Origin: Oscillospiraceae bacterium
GTDB lineage: Bacteria > Bacillota_A > Clostridia > Oscillospirales > Oscillospiraceae
Direction: 5' to 3'
Length of the DNA stretch: 32,231 nucleotides
NCBI GenBank assembly: GCA_015067895.1
Contig: SVLP01000030.1
Coordinates: 1-32,231, forward strand
This document shows, piece after piece, positions 8,091-16,383 of this stretch. Every line of letters starts with the position of its first letter. Positions within the stretch are counted from its first letter, which is position 1. The notes under the pieces were generated by a model that was given only the letters and a program-made list of their open reading frames with translations, was not told the DNA's origin and did no database searches. Made by a program: the position numbers and the translations under genes.

Positions 8091-8116
8091 AAGCTGCGTG
8101 GAGCACCACGCAGCTT
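8091..8116 (-). terminator. Terminator after the small membrane protein gene
   Basis: An 11-bp stem AAGCTGCGTGG with loop of four, followed on the minus strand by TTTTGACTTTTT; it ends the sms-rlmH transcript. Confidence 0.88.
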
Positions 8117-8122
8117 CTCGCA

Positions 8123-8401
8123 TCAGTTGGCCATCCAGAGCAGGATGTGCAGGGCCACGCCGATGAGGCTGCCCCAGTACATCTTCTGATCCTTGCTGCC
8201 CAGATGGCCGAACAGAACCATCAGCACCGTGCACAGGGACACGACCACGAGCTTGGGCATGGCGGGGGCACCGGTGGCAAAACCGGCGGGCTGGGTGGCG
8301 ACCATGGCAGGCAGGGTGATCCAGCTGTAGACAGCCAGAGCCGCTGCGGCGATGACGATGCCGGCCATAATCAGGAAATGCTTTACGCGTTCGTCTTTCA
8401 T
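8123..8401 (-). CDS. Small three-segment membrane protein
   Basis: A 92-residue hydrophobic protein with segments at about 8-27, 48-65 and 75-90 and few charged residues between them. The stretch after the first segment (WITLPAMVATQPAGFATG) is faintly like the LP-x-x-x-P loop of DUF1648 proteins, too weak to name. AGGAG lies eight bases before the ATG. It is the last gene of the smsC-smsB-rlmH transcript, 13 bases after rlmH, and is closed by the terminator at 8091-8116. Function unknown; context suggests only that it is cotranscribed with housekeeping genes. Confidence 0.75.
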   Translation of the reverse strand: MKDERVKHFLIMAGIVIAAAALAVYSWITLPAMVATQPAGFATGAPAMPKLVVVSLCTVLMVLFGHLGSKDQKMYWGSLIGVALHILLWMAN

Positions 8402-8414
8402 ATCGTTGGCTCCT

Positions 8415-8897
8415 TTATTTATGGTATTTGCTTCCGGCCTGGATGGCCTCGGCCCGGTAGATCTGCTCGAGCACCATGATCCGGGCCAGATGGTGGGGGA
8501 AGGTCATTTTTCCCATGGACAGCCTGAAGTCGGCCTTGTCCTTGACCCGCTGCGAGATGCCGAAGGAGGAGCCGATCAGGAAGCATGCGCTGGACTTGCC
8601 GGAGTTCTTCACATCCGCAAGCTTCTGGGCGAATTCCTCGGAGGACAGGATCTTGCCCTCGGGGGTGAAGATGCAAAGCCAGGCTCCCCTGGGGACTTTG
8701 GAGAAGATCAGCTCCGCCTCCTTGTCCAGGCCCGCCTGGATCTCGGCAGGGGAGGGGTCATCAGGAAGCCGATGCTCGGGCAGCTCGATGAGCTTAAAGG
8801 AGCAGTACCCGCGCAGCCGCTTCTCATATTCGGCGGCAGCGGAGAGGTAGAACTTCTCCTTGAGCTTGCCCATGACGATCAGGGTGATGTCAAACAT
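8415..8897 (-). CDS. rlmH: 23S rRNA (pseudouridine1915-N3)-methyltransferase RlmH
   Basis: A 160-residue SPOUT-class methyltransferase that methylates pseudouridine 1915 in helix 69 of 23S rRNA on assembled ribosomes, using S-adenosylmethionine. The family signatures are all present: FLIGSSFGISQRVKDKAD, LSMGKMTFPHHLARIMVLEQIYRA, and the C-terminal YHK needed for activity. Length is normal (E. coli 155). The start codon overlaps the smsB stop by one base (TAATG), so translation is coupled to the Fe-S gene upstream and no separate ribosome site is evident. Confidence 0.96.
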   Translation of the reverse strand: MFDITLIVMGKLKEKFYLSAAAEYEKRLRGYCSFKLIELPEHRLPDDPSPAEIQAGLDKEAELIFSKVPRGAWLCIFTPEGKILSSEEFAQKLADVKNSGKSSACFLIGSSFGISQRVKDKADFRLSMGKMTFPHHLARIMVLEQIYRAEAIQAGSKYHK

Positions 8898-9820
8898 TAT
8901 CGCAGGAAGCCCTCCAGGATCTTCTCCTCGGCCTCCTCGTAGCTCAGACCCAGGGTCTGGAGCTTCAGGATCTGGTCACCGGCGATCTTGCCGATGGCGG
9001 CCTCGTGGATCAGGCCTGCGTCCACATGGTTGCAGGAGATCTCCGGGATGGAGCGCACCTTGGCGGTGCCCATGATGATGGAGTCGCACTGGACATGGCC
9101 GAAGCAGGCGGTGTTGCCCACCACTCTGGGGTAGAAGACCTGGTTGGACTCGTCCTGGGCAACGGAGCGGGAAATGACCCGGGTGGAGGAGTTCTCACCG
9201 TCCAGGAACACGTCCATGATGGACTCGGCCCTCTGGTTTCCGTGGGTCAGCAGCTTCTCCTGGACGATGAACTCGGCGTTTTCGCCCTTGAGCACGGCCT
9301 TGGTGTAGCGCTTGGTGTCGTCCACGCCCCGGATCTGGGTGGTCTCCAGGGTGACCTTGGCGCCCTCCTCCAGATACAGGATGGTCTGGGGATTCAGGAT
9401 CCGCTTGCCCTCGCCCTCACCCTCGCCGTAGTGGACTTCGGAGTAGGTGACCTGGGCGTTTTTGCCAATGTGGAAGGTGTGGATGCCGTCGTGCTCCGAG
9501 TCGCAGGAGCCGCAGTTGTGGATGCCGCAGCCTGCGTTGATGGTGACCTTCGCACCCTCGCCCACGTAGAAGTCGTTGTAGACCACATCGTGGAAGCCCT
9601 CCTCGGTGACGACCACGGGGATATACACATGGTCAGCGACCACGCCGGGCTCGATGATGATGTCGATGCCCTCCTTGTCGGTCTTGGATTCGATGCGCAC
9701 ACCCTCGCAGTTGGAGTGGTAGGCCCGCTTGCCGTTGGCCCGGATGTTCACCGCACCCTTGGCGTCGCCTGCCATACCGGAGACCACCTCCAGGATGTGC
9801 TTCTGGATCTCGTTCAGCAT
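8897..9820 (-). CDS. SufB/SufD-like Fe-S scaffold protein, minimal SMS type
   Basis: A 307-residue SufBD-core protein, shorter than SufB (about 470-495). It is the partner of the SufC-like ATPase upstream and is expected to build Fe-S clusters as an SmsCB complex, the minimal SUF-like system of many Clostridia and archaea. It has the beta-helix core and the cysteine cluster CGIHNCGSCDSEHDGIHTF (C98, C103, C106), then HVQCDSIIMG and the SufB/D ending (IHEAAIGKIAGDQILKLQTLGLSYEEAEEKILEGFL). The start overlaps the end of the ATPase gene by seven bases. No cysteine desulfurase or SufU gene lies in the window. Confidence 0.9.
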   Translation of the reverse strand: MLNEIQKHILEVVSGMAGDAKGAVNIRANGKRAYHSNCEGVRIESKTDKEGIDIIIEPGVVADHVYIPVVVTEEGFHDVVYNDFYVGEGAKVTINAGCGIHNCGSCDSEHDGIHTFHIGKNAQVTYSEVHYGEGEGEGKRILNPQTILYLEEGAKVTLETTQIRGVDDTKRYTKAVLKGENAEFIVQEKLLTHGNQRAESIMDVFLDGENSSTRVISRSVAQDESNQVFYPRVVGNTACFGHVQCDSIIMGTAKVRSIPEISCNHVDAGLIHEAAIGKIAGDQILKLQTLGLSYEEAEEKILEGFLR

Positions 9821-10548
9821 TCCTGATTCACCTCCAGCATATTGCAGCCCGCGATGGTCATACCCATCAGCTGGGGATAGATCTCGTCGGCGTCGCCCCG
9901 GGCGGCAACGTTGCCGTTGGCCATCAGGATGATCTCGTCGGCCAGGCGGATGATCCGCTCCTGGTGAGAGATGATGATGATGGTGCTCTCCCGTTTGGCG
10001 TGGATGGCCTTGAAGGTCTCGGTCAGACGGGCGAAGCTCCACAGGTCGATGCCGGCCTCGGGCTCGTCGAAGATCATCAGGGGGGATTTCCGGGCGAGAA
10101 TGGTGGCGATCTCGATGCGCTTGACCTCGCCGCCGGAGAGGGAGGCGTCCACATCCCGATCCACATAGTCCTTGGCGCACAGGCCCACCTGCGTCAGATA
10201 GGCGCAGGCCTCGTTGTGGCTCAGCTTATCGCCTGCGGCGATCTCCAGCAGGTCGCGCACACGCATGCCCTTGAACCGGGGTGGCTGCTGAAAGCCGTAG
10301 CTGATGCCCTTTCTGGCCCGCTCGGAGACACTGAGGGCGGTGATGTCCTCGCCGTTCCAGATGATCGAACCGGAGGTGGCCTCGTTGATGCCCATGATGG
10401 TGCGGGCCAGGGTGGTCTTGCCGCCGCCGTTGGGGCCGGTGATGACCACGAACCGCTTGTCCGGGATCGTCAGGTCAACGCCGTTCAGGATATGCTTTTC
10501 CCCGTTTTCGTCGCTGACGGTGAAATGCAGGTTTTTGAGTTCCAGCAT
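9814..10548 (-). CDS. SufC-like Fe-S assembly ATPase, minimal SMS type
   Basis: A 244-residue soluble ABC ATPase of the SufC family that drives cluster assembly on the adjacent SufB-like scaffold. Walker A is GPNGGGKT (K44), the Q-loop region is YGFQQPPRFKG, the signature is LSGGEVKR, and Walker B with the SufC-typical context is LMIFDEPEAGIDLWSF. No transmembrane partner is present, as expected for SufC. It is first in the operon smsC-smsB-rlmH-membrane protein, with a good promoter at 10590-10618 and GAGGA before the ATG. Confidence 0.93.
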   Translation of the reverse strand: MLELKNLHFTVSDENGEKHILNGVDLTIPDKRFVVITGPNGGGKTTLARTIMGINEATSGSIIWNGEDITALSVSERARKGISYGFQQPPRFKGMRVRDLLEIAAGDKLSHNEACAYLTQVGLCAKDYVDRDVDASLSGGEVKRIEIATILARKSPLMIFDEPEAGIDLWSFARLTETFKAIHAKRESTIIIISHQERIIRLADEIILMANGNVAARGDADEIYPQLMGMTIAGCNMLEVNQEC

Positions 10549-10589
10549 AAAAATGAGTCCTCTTTTCTTTTGCTTGTGTAACGCTTGAT

Positions 10590-10618
10590 ACTATATCATA
10601 TATAGAAGCAAATTGCAA
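10590..10618 (-). promoter_or_regulatory. Promoter for the sms operon
   Basis: Minus strand TTGCAA (10613-10618), 17-base spacer, TATAGT (10590-10595), about 41 bases before the ATPase start codon. Confidence 0.75.
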
Positions 10619-10641
10619 TCCGTTGTCGAATATCCCGGATG

Positions 10642-10777
10642 AATAATCGGTTGTTCTGGCGAATGGAATCGTTACCAATTGTGAAAAGCGCACAAATTGG
10701 AGACCCAATAATCGGTAAATAGAACCGTTGACAGAAATATGAACAAGTGGTAAACTATCGATTAAGAGCAACCGATT
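10642..10777. promoter_or_regulatory. Possible operator repeats between sms and the sugar operon
   Basis: AATAATCGGT occurs at 10642-10651 and 10707-10716, and AATCGGTTGTTCT (10645-10657) recurs inverted as AGAGCAACCGATT (10765-10777) with one mismatch. The sites bracket the sugar-operon promoter at 10728-10756, as operators for a looping repressor would. No regulator gene is adjacent, so this is inference. Confidence 0.45.
10728..10756 (+). promoter_or_regulatory. Promoter for the maltodextrin operon
   Basis: TTGACA (10728-10733), 17-base spacer, TAAACT (10751-10756), leaving a leader of about 160 bases that contains two adjacent palindromes. Confidence 0.75.
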
Positions 10778-10800
10778 GCGCATCGAAGGTTGCGCAAACT

Positions 10801-10848
10801 GCAAAAAGGGACGTCCCTTTTTGCGATGTTCCCATGTCTGGGAACATC
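10801..10848 (+). repeat. Two adjacent hairpins in the sugar-operon leader
   Basis: A perfect 24-bp palindrome at 10801-10824 (half-site GCAAAAAGGGAC), directly followed by a 9-bp stem GATGTTCCC with loop ATGTCT (10825-10848). The first hairpin ends in a short T-run and could stop transcription. Nothing else is recognised up to the ribosome site AAGGAGG before 10923. Confidence 0.75.
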
Positions 10849-10922
10849 ATAAACATCTGGCTTTTACGGCAAAACAGTCCGTGATCGCAATATAAACCCC
10901 AAATTTCTAAGGAGGAAACAAA

Positions 10923-12215
10923 ATGAAGAAGCTCATCGCTCTGCTGCTGGCTTGCGTGATGGTTCTGGGTCTGGTTGCCTGCGGCAACGAGCCTGCTGAG
11001 ACCACCGCTCCCAACGCCGGCGGCGAAACCAACCCCGCTCCCGAGACCACTGCTCCCGCCGCTTCCGGCGAGGCTGAGGCCATCACCCTGAAGGTCTGGG
11101 CCCCCCAGGAGGATCAGGTCGACGCCAACTCCTGGCTGATGCAGGTTGAGGCTGCCTTCGAGGCTGCCCATCCCGAGTACGCCATCACCTGGGACAACGG
11201 TGTTTGCCCCGAGGGCGACGCCAAGACCCTCATCACCGCCGACCCCGCTGCCGGTGCTGATGTCTACATGTACGCCAACGACCACCTGGGCGGCCTGATC
11301 CAGGCTGGCGCTGTTGCCAAGCTGGGCGGCCCCTTCCTGGAGCAGGTTCTGGCTGACAACAACGAGACCTTCGTCGGCACTGTCACCTACGCTGACGGCG
11401 ATGTCTACGGCTTCCCCGTGGCTCCCAACACCTGGTTCATGTTCTACAACAAGGCCATCGTTGGTGATGCTGACATCACCTCCCTGGAGTCCATCATGGA
11501 GAAGGGCATCGTTACCTTCGACGTTGCCAACTCCTGGAACATGCCCGCTTTCTTCTTCGCTGCCGGCGGTTCTCTGTTCGGCGACCTGGGCGTTGACGCC
11601 GCTGCCGGTGCTCAGTTCGGCGGCCAGGCTGGCTACGACGCCGCTGAGGCTCTGCTGACCCTGCAGGAGAACCCCAACTTCAAGTGGGACGGCGACGGCT
11701 ACGGCAACAACTCCCTGAAGGACGGTACCATCGCTGCTTACTTCTCCGGTGACTGGGACTACGCCGGTCTGTACGAGAAGCTGGGCGAGGATCTGGGTGC
11801 TGCCGCCTGCCCCACCGTCATGATCGGCGGCGAGGCCAAGCAGCTGCTGCCCTACGCCGGCTCCAAGGTCGTCGGTGTCAACCCCCATGCCAAGAACATG
11901 AAGGCTGCTATGGAGTTCGCCGCTTACATGGCCTCTGTTGAGTCCCAGAAGCTGCGCTTCGAGCTGCGCGGCATCGTTCCCGCTGCCACCGAGCTGCAGT
12001 CCCTGGAGGCTCTGCAGAACTCCATCTGCGCCCAGGCCATCATGGACACCATGAACGGCAAGTCCGCCTTCCAGCCCAAGATCCCCGAGATGGATGCTGT
12101 TTGGAGCCCCGTCGGCACCTTCGGCGCCAACATCAAGGACGGCATGATCACCATGGACAACTACAAGGAAGCTGTCGATGATCTGCAGAACCAGCTGTCC
12201 GGCGGCGGCCTGTAA
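10923..12215 (+). CDS. Maltodextrin-type ABC transporter binding lipoprotein
   Basis: A 430-residue extracellular solute-binding protein of the MalE-like family 1. The signal peptide ends in the lipobox LVAC (C20), so it is anchored to the membrane. A linker of about 30 residues rich in T, P, A and E follows, then the binding domains from about residue 53 (ITLKVWAPQEDQ). Motifs such as YGFPVAPNTWFMFYNKAIV are typical of maltose/oligosaccharide binders. It precedes two permease genes and an amylase, so maltodextrins are the likely ligand. Codons are strongly biased to GCT, GGT, AAC, TTC and CTG, a sign of very high expression. A hairpin at 12248-12271 separates it from the permease genes. Confidence 0.92.
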   Translation: MKKLIALLLACVMVLGLVACGNEPAETTAPNAGGETNPAPETTAPAASGEAEAITLKVWAPQEDQVDANSWLMQVEAAFEAAHPEYAITWDNGVCPEGDAKTLITADPAAGADVYMYANDHLGGLIQAGAVAKLGGPFLEQVLADNNETFVGTVTYADGDVYGFPVAPNTWFMFYNKAIVGDADITSLESIMEKGIVTFDVANSWNMPAFFFAAGGSLFGDLGVDAAAGAQFGGQAGYDAAEALLTLQENPNFKWDGDGYGNNSLKDGTIAAYFSGDWDYAGLYEKLGEDLGAAACPTVMIGGEAKQLLPYAGSKVVGVNPHAKNMKAAMEFAAYMASVESQKLRFELRGIVPAATELQSLEALQNSICAQAIMDTMNGKSAFQPKIPEMDAVWSPVGTFGANIKDGMITMDNYKEAVDDLQNQLSGGGL

Positions 12216-12247
12216 TTCACAGTCCTAAGCTGAAAGCAACATAATCC

Positions 12248-12289
12248 GGCGGCGGCCGAAAGGTCGCCGCCATTTCAAAACGATTTTTT
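12248..12289 (+). terminator. Intercistronic hairpin, likely partial terminator
   Basis: A 10-bp GC-rich stem GGCGGCGGCC with a GAAA tetraloop (12248-12271), and a T-run at 12284-12289 a little downstream. Placed between binding protein and permeases, it fits an attenuator or mRNA-stabilising hairpin that gives more binding protein than permease. Confidence 0.7.
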
Positions 12290-12349
12290 GGAACCGGTTG
12301 TCCACCAGAATTTGGCAGCCGTTTACCAAAAACGAAGGGAGTCGGTAGC

Positions 12350-13744
12350 GTGTCTACTAATGAATTGACCAAAGCCGCCGACGTGCGTCGGAAGAACGTG
12401 GACAAGGGTTCTCTCTCTTACGCACTGAAAAACGGCGGTCCCGTGGTTTGGGCCTCTGCTCTTATCATGGGTCTTGGCAACCTGATGGCCGGTCAGGGCT
12501 TCAAGGCTCTGCTGTTCCTGCTCATCGAGATTGCTTTTGTGGCCTTCATGGTCATCCCCAACGGCGGCTTCCACTGGCTGGGTCTGCTGCCCAGCCTGGG
12601 TGATACCCCCACCCAGGAAGTCTGGAATGAGGAACTGTTCATCTACGAGTACATCCAGGGCGACAACTCCCAGCAGATCCTGCTGTATGCCGTCGCCACC
12701 ATGGTCGCCATCGTGGCCTTCATCGTCATCTGGCGTGCCTCCATCCGTTCCGGCTTCGCGGCTCTGAGCCTGAAGCGCAGCGGCAAGAAGGTTCCCACCT
12801 TCATCGACGACTGCAAGGAGCTGCTGGACAGCAACATCCACAAGCTCCTGATGTTCCCCCCCTTCATGATGCTGATGATCTTCACCATCGTGCCTCTGGT
12901 CTACATGATGCTGATGGCTTTCACCAACTACTCCAAGGTTGGCGACCATCTGACTCTGTTCGACTGGGTCGGTCTGGAGAACTTCATTTCCCTGTTCGAT
13001 TCCAGCTCCGCTCTGGGCCGCCAGTTCGTGCCCGTCCTGACCTGGACTCTGATCTGGGCCTTCTTCGCAACCTTCCTGAACTTCTTCGCCGGTACTGTGA
13101 TGGCCATGATTATCAACCGTCCCAGCACCCGTCTGAAGGGTTTCTGGCGTACCGTCTTCTCTCTGACCATCGCCGTGCCTCAGTTCGTTTCCCTGCTGAT
13201 TATCCGCACCATGTTCAAGAGCGAGGGCGCTGTCAACTCCTTCCTGATGGACATGGGCTGGATCGAGACTGCACTGCCCTTCTTCACCGATGCAATGTGG
13301 GCTCGTGTCACCATCATCGTCATCAACATGTGGGTCGGTATTCCCTACACGGTCATGTCCGTCACCGGCATTCTGCAGAACATTCCTGCTGAGCAGTACG
13401 AGGCCGCCCGTATCGACGGTGCCAACGCCTTCCAGCAGTTCATGAATGTCACCCTGCCCTACATGATCTTCGTCATGACCCCCACCCTGATCAGCTCCTT
13501 CACCGGCAACATCAACAACTTCAACATCATCTACCTGCTGTCCGGCGGTGGCCCCACCTATGTTGGCGACTCCGCAGGTCAGACCGACCTTCTGGTCACC
13601 TGGCTGTACAAGCTGACCATCGACAACCAGCAGTATAACCTCGCCGCCGTCATCGGCATCCTGACCTTCATCGTTCTGGCCTCTGTGTCCCTTATCACCT
13701 ACCGGAGCTCCGGTTCCTACAAGAATGAGGAGGGCTTCAAATAA
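12350..13744 (+). CDS. Maltodextrin-type ABC transporter permease MalF
   Basis: A 464-residue permease of the MalF/MdxF type. The N-terminal third (to about residue 165) holds extra hydrophobic segments (e.g. ALLFLLIEIAFVAFMVI and LLYAVATMVAIVAFIVIW) beyond the core six of the permease domain; long MalF-type N-termini are known. The EAA loop is EQYEAARIDGANAFQQFMNVTLP. It starts with GTG at 12350, eight bases behind AAGGGAG, and its stop overlaps the next start by one base. Partner of the MalG-like protein; the ATPase must come from elsewhere, as is common for Firmicute carbohydrate importers that share MsmX-type ATPases. Confidence 0.92.
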   Translation: MSTNELTKAADVRRKNVDKGSLSYALKNGGPVVWASALIMGLGNLMAGQGFKALLFLLIEIAFVAFMVIPNGGFHWLGLLPSLGDTPTQEVWNEELFIYEYIQGDNSQQILLYAVATMVAIVAFIVIWRASIRSGFAALSLKRSGKKVPTFIDDCKELLDSNIHKLLMFPPFMMLMIFTIVPLVYMMLMAFTNYSKVGDHLTLFDWVGLENFISLFDSSSALGRQFVPVLTWTLIWAFFATFLNFFAGTVMAMIINRPSTRLKGFWRTVFSLTIAVPQFVSLLIIRTMFKSEGAVNSFLMDMGWIETALPFFTDAMWARVTIIVINMWVGIPYTVMSVTGILQNIPAEQYEAARIDGANAFQQFMNVTLPYMIFVMTPTLISSFTGNINNFNIIYLLSGGGPTYVGDSAGQTDLLVTWLYKLTIDNQQYNLAAVIGILTFIVLASVSLITYRSSGSYKNEEGFK

Positions 13745-14616
13745 TGGCTAAGAAACCTGCTTCTGTTAAGACTCAGAAGATGATCGTCGATACCGTGGTT
13801 CATATTTTCCTGACCATTGTCGCGATCGTCTGGCTGATCCCCTTCATCTGGCTGGTTGCCCACTCCTTCCGTGGTGAGTCCACCGGTCAGTTCACCCCCA
13901 ACTTCTTCCCCACTGAGTACACCTTTGATAACTACATCAAGCTGTTCACTGAGACGGATTCCATGAATTTCCCCCGGACTTTCATGAATACCTTCTTTAT
14001 CTCCATCTGTGCCTGCGTCATTTCCACCTTCTTCGTGCTGGCTGTCTCCTACTGCCTGTCCCGCGTCAAGTGGAAGCTGCGTAAGAGCTACATGGACATG
14101 GGCATGGTCATCAACCTGTTCCCCGGCTTCATGGGCATGGTCGCTGTCTACTTCCTGCTGAAGGCCATGGGCCTGACCGAGGGCAACAAGTTGCCTCTGG
14201 CTCTGATCATCTGCTACACCTCCGGTGCCGGTACCGGTTTCCACATCATGAAGGGCTACATGGACACCATCCCCAAGGCCCTGGATGAGGCGGCCACCAT
14301 CGACGGTGCCACCCGCTGGCAGACCTTCACCAAGATCACCCTGCCTCTGTGCAAGCCCATGATCGTCTACCAGATCATCACCTCCTTCATGGGCCCCTGG
14401 ATGGACTTCATCCTGGCCAAGGTCATCGTCCGTGCCGAGGCTGAGTACTACACCGTCTCCATCGGTCTGTACAAGATGCTGGAAATGGAGTTCGTCAACA
14501 ACTGGTTCACCCGCTTCTGTGCCGGTGCCGTTGTGGTCGCCATTCCCATCTCCATCCTGTTCATGATTACCCAGAAGTGCTATCAGGAAGCCATGGGCGG
14601 CGCTGTCAAGGGTTGA
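13744..14616 (+). CDS. Maltodextrin-type ABC transporter permease MalG
   Basis: A 290-residue permease with six hydrophobic segments and the EAA loop DEAATIDGATRWQTFTKITLP. It is the second membrane subunit of the importer. The start codon overlaps the malF-like stop (TAATG at 13742-13746), and GAGGAGGG lies 8-15 bases upstream. It shares the high-expression codon bias of the two genes before it. The amylase lipoprotein gene follows after only four bases, so all four genes form one transcript from 10728. Confidence 0.93.
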   Translation: MAKKPASVKTQKMIVDTVVHIFLTIVAIVWLIPFIWLVAHSFRGESTGQFTPNFFPTEYTFDNYIKLFTETDSMNFPRTFMNTFFISICACVISTFFVLAVSYCLSRVKWKLRKSYMDMGMVINLFPGFMGMVAVYFLLKAMGLTEGNKLPLALIICYTSGAGTGFHIMKGYMDTIPKALDEAATIDGATRWQTFTKITLPLCKPMIVYQIITSFMGPWMDFILAKVIVRAEAEYYTVSIGLYKMLEMEFVNNWFTRFCAGAVVVAIPISILFMITQKCYQEAMGGAVKG

Positions 14617-14620
14617 TATC

Positions 14621-16279
14621 ATGAAAAAGGCAGTACGAATTGTGAGCCTGCTGCTTGCTCTCGCGCTGCTGTTCGGATGCTCCGCAAATACTCCTTCCAC
14701 CGCCCCCGTTTCCACGGGGGCGGCTTTGGAATCCGGACAAGCCGCAAAGACCGAAGCAGCCCTGGCTGAGATCGCCGAGCTCGGCGCATCTCCTGATGAT
14801 AACTACCGCACCTTCTACGAAATTTTCGTCTATTCCTTCTGCGACTTCGACGGCGACGGCATCGGAGACCTGCAGGGTGTCATTTCCAAGCTGGATTACC
14901 TCCAGGAGCTGGGCGTCAATGGCATCTGGTTCATGCCCATCCACCCCAGCCAGTCCTACCACAAGTATGACGTCCGGGACTACTACGACATCGATCCCCA
15001 GTACGGCACCATGGCCGACTTTGAGGAGCTGATGGCCGAGTGCGCCAAGCGGGACATCCATGTCATCACCGATCTGGTGCTCAACCACACCGGCAACGAC
15101 CACGAGTGGTTCACCACCGCCTGCGAGTATCTGAAGTCCCTGCCCGCCGGTGCAGAGCCCAACGCCGAGGAGTGCAAGTACGTGGAGTACTACTCCTTCA
15201 GTCGGGAGCCCGGCTCCGGCTGGCATGCTGTCGAGGGCAGCGACTGGTACTACGAGGGCATGTTCTCTCCCCATATGCCCGACCTGCGGCTGGACAACGA
15301 GAACGTCCTCGCTGACATCCGGGACATCATGCAGTTCTGGTTTGACAAGGGCGTCTCCGGCTTCCGTCTGGATGCCGCCAAGGAGTTCTACTCCGGCAGC
15401 ATCTCCAGGAACGTGGAAGTTCTGAACTGGATCCAGACCACCGCCACCGAGCTCAAGCCCGATGCCTACCTGGTCGCTGAGGTCTGGGAGGACTTCGGTG
15501 TCATCACCCGCTACTACGAGTCCCAGATCACCTCCATCTTCAACTTCGCCTTTGGCAACACCAGCGGCAAGCTGATGCAGGTGCTTCGGGGCGCGGGCAA
15601 CCCCAACCAGGTCTCCACCTTCGCCACCGCCCTGGAGAAGGCTGACTCCGCATACCTGGGCGCCAACCCCAATTACATCGACGCGCCCTTCCTGAGCAAC
15701 CACGATGTGGGCCGTATCGCCGGCTTCTGCGGCTATGATCCCCTGAAGACCAAGCTGGCCGGTGCCATGAACCTGTTCATGGGTGGCTGCGCCTTCATCT
15801 ACTACGGCGAGGAGATCGGCATGCCCGGCTCCGGCAACGACCCCAGCAAGCGGGCCCCCTTCTTCTGGAACGATGCCCGGGACAACGGCACCACCAACCC
15901 GCCTCCTGAGTGCGAGATCCCGGAGGAGTACCCCTTCGGCTCCCTGGAGACCCAGAGAGCGGACGACGCCTCCTTGTACAACTACTACCGTCAGGCTGTC
16001 GCCATCCGCCAGGCGTTGCCCGCCATCGCCCGGGGCCGGGTCACCTGTGAGACCGACCTGAACGTGGGCTGCGTCAGCGCCTTCCGCAAGACCTGGAACG
16101 ATCAGAGCGTCATCATCCTGATGAACATCGCTCCCGACGCTGCCCAGGCTGACCTGAGCGCCTACGCCGACTGGGCCCTTGCCGCCACCCTCAGTGCCGA
16201 CGGCAATGAGATCACCCAGAACGGCACCAGTCTGGAGCTGCCCGCCTTCGGCGTGGCCGTCCTGATCCCTAACGCATAA
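14621..16279 (+). CDS. Extracellular alpha-amylase lipoprotein, GH13 (GH13_36-like)
   Basis: A 552-residue glycoside hydrolase family 13 enzyme that would cut starch or maltodextrins at the cell surface and feed the importer. The signal peptide ends in LLFGC (C20, lipoprotein). The (beta/alpha)8 barrel shows the conserved regions: DLVLNHT, GFRLDAAKEF (nucleophile D251), VAEVWED (acid/base E287) and LSNHDVGR (D362). MPDLR in region V and IHPSQSYHKYDVRDYYDIDPQYGT resemble the intermediate subfamily of Halothermothrix orenii AmyA (GH13_36), from memory. A C-terminal beta domain covers about 465-552. It lies four bases after the malG-like gene and ends at a strong terminator. Confidence 0.93.
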   Translation: MKKAVRIVSLLLALALLFGCSANTPSTAPVSTGAALESGQAAKTEAALAEIAELGASPDDNYRTFYEIFVYSFCDFDGDGIGDLQGVISKLDYLQELGVNGIWFMPIHPSQSYHKYDVRDYYDIDPQYGTMADFEELMAECAKRDIHVITDLVLNHTGNDHEWFTTACEYLKSLPAGAEPNAEECKYVEYYSFSREPGSGWHAVEGSDWYYEGMFSPHMPDLRLDNENVLADIRDIMQFWFDKGVSGFRLDAAKEFYSGSISRNVEVLNWIQTTATELKPDAYLVAEVWEDFGVITRYYESQITSIFNFAFGNTSGKLMQVLRGAGNPNQVSTFATALEKADSAYLGANPNYIDAPFLSNHDVGRIAGFCGYDPLKTKLAGAMNLFMGGCAFIYYGEEIGMPGSGNDPSKRAPFFWNDARDNGTTNPPPECEIPEEYPFGSLETQRADDASLYNYYRQAVAIRQALPAIARGRVTCETDLNVGCVSAFRKTWNDQSVIILMNIAPDAAQADLSAYADWALAATLSADGNEITQNGTSLELPAFGVAVLIPNA

Positions 16280-16284
16280 GCTTT

Positions 16285-16320
16285 TCCGCCCTGTCCCACT
16301 GGGGCAGGGCGGATTTTCTT
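16285..16320 (+). terminator. Terminator of the maltodextrin operon
   Basis: A 13-bp stem starting TCCGCCCTG, closed by a three-base loop and followed by TTTTCTT. Confidence 0.9.
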
Positions 16321-16347
16321 GCATTTTCCCGAAAAATGTGCTATCAT
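16319..16347 (+). promoter_or_regulatory. Promoter for the TraX-like gene
   Basis: TTGCAT (16319-16324), 17-base spacer, TATCAT (16342-16347). The -35 box begins in the tail of the preceding terminator. Confidence 0.6.
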
Positions 16348-16383
16348 CATATTTAACTTTTTCCATGTAAGGAGTATCCCAAT

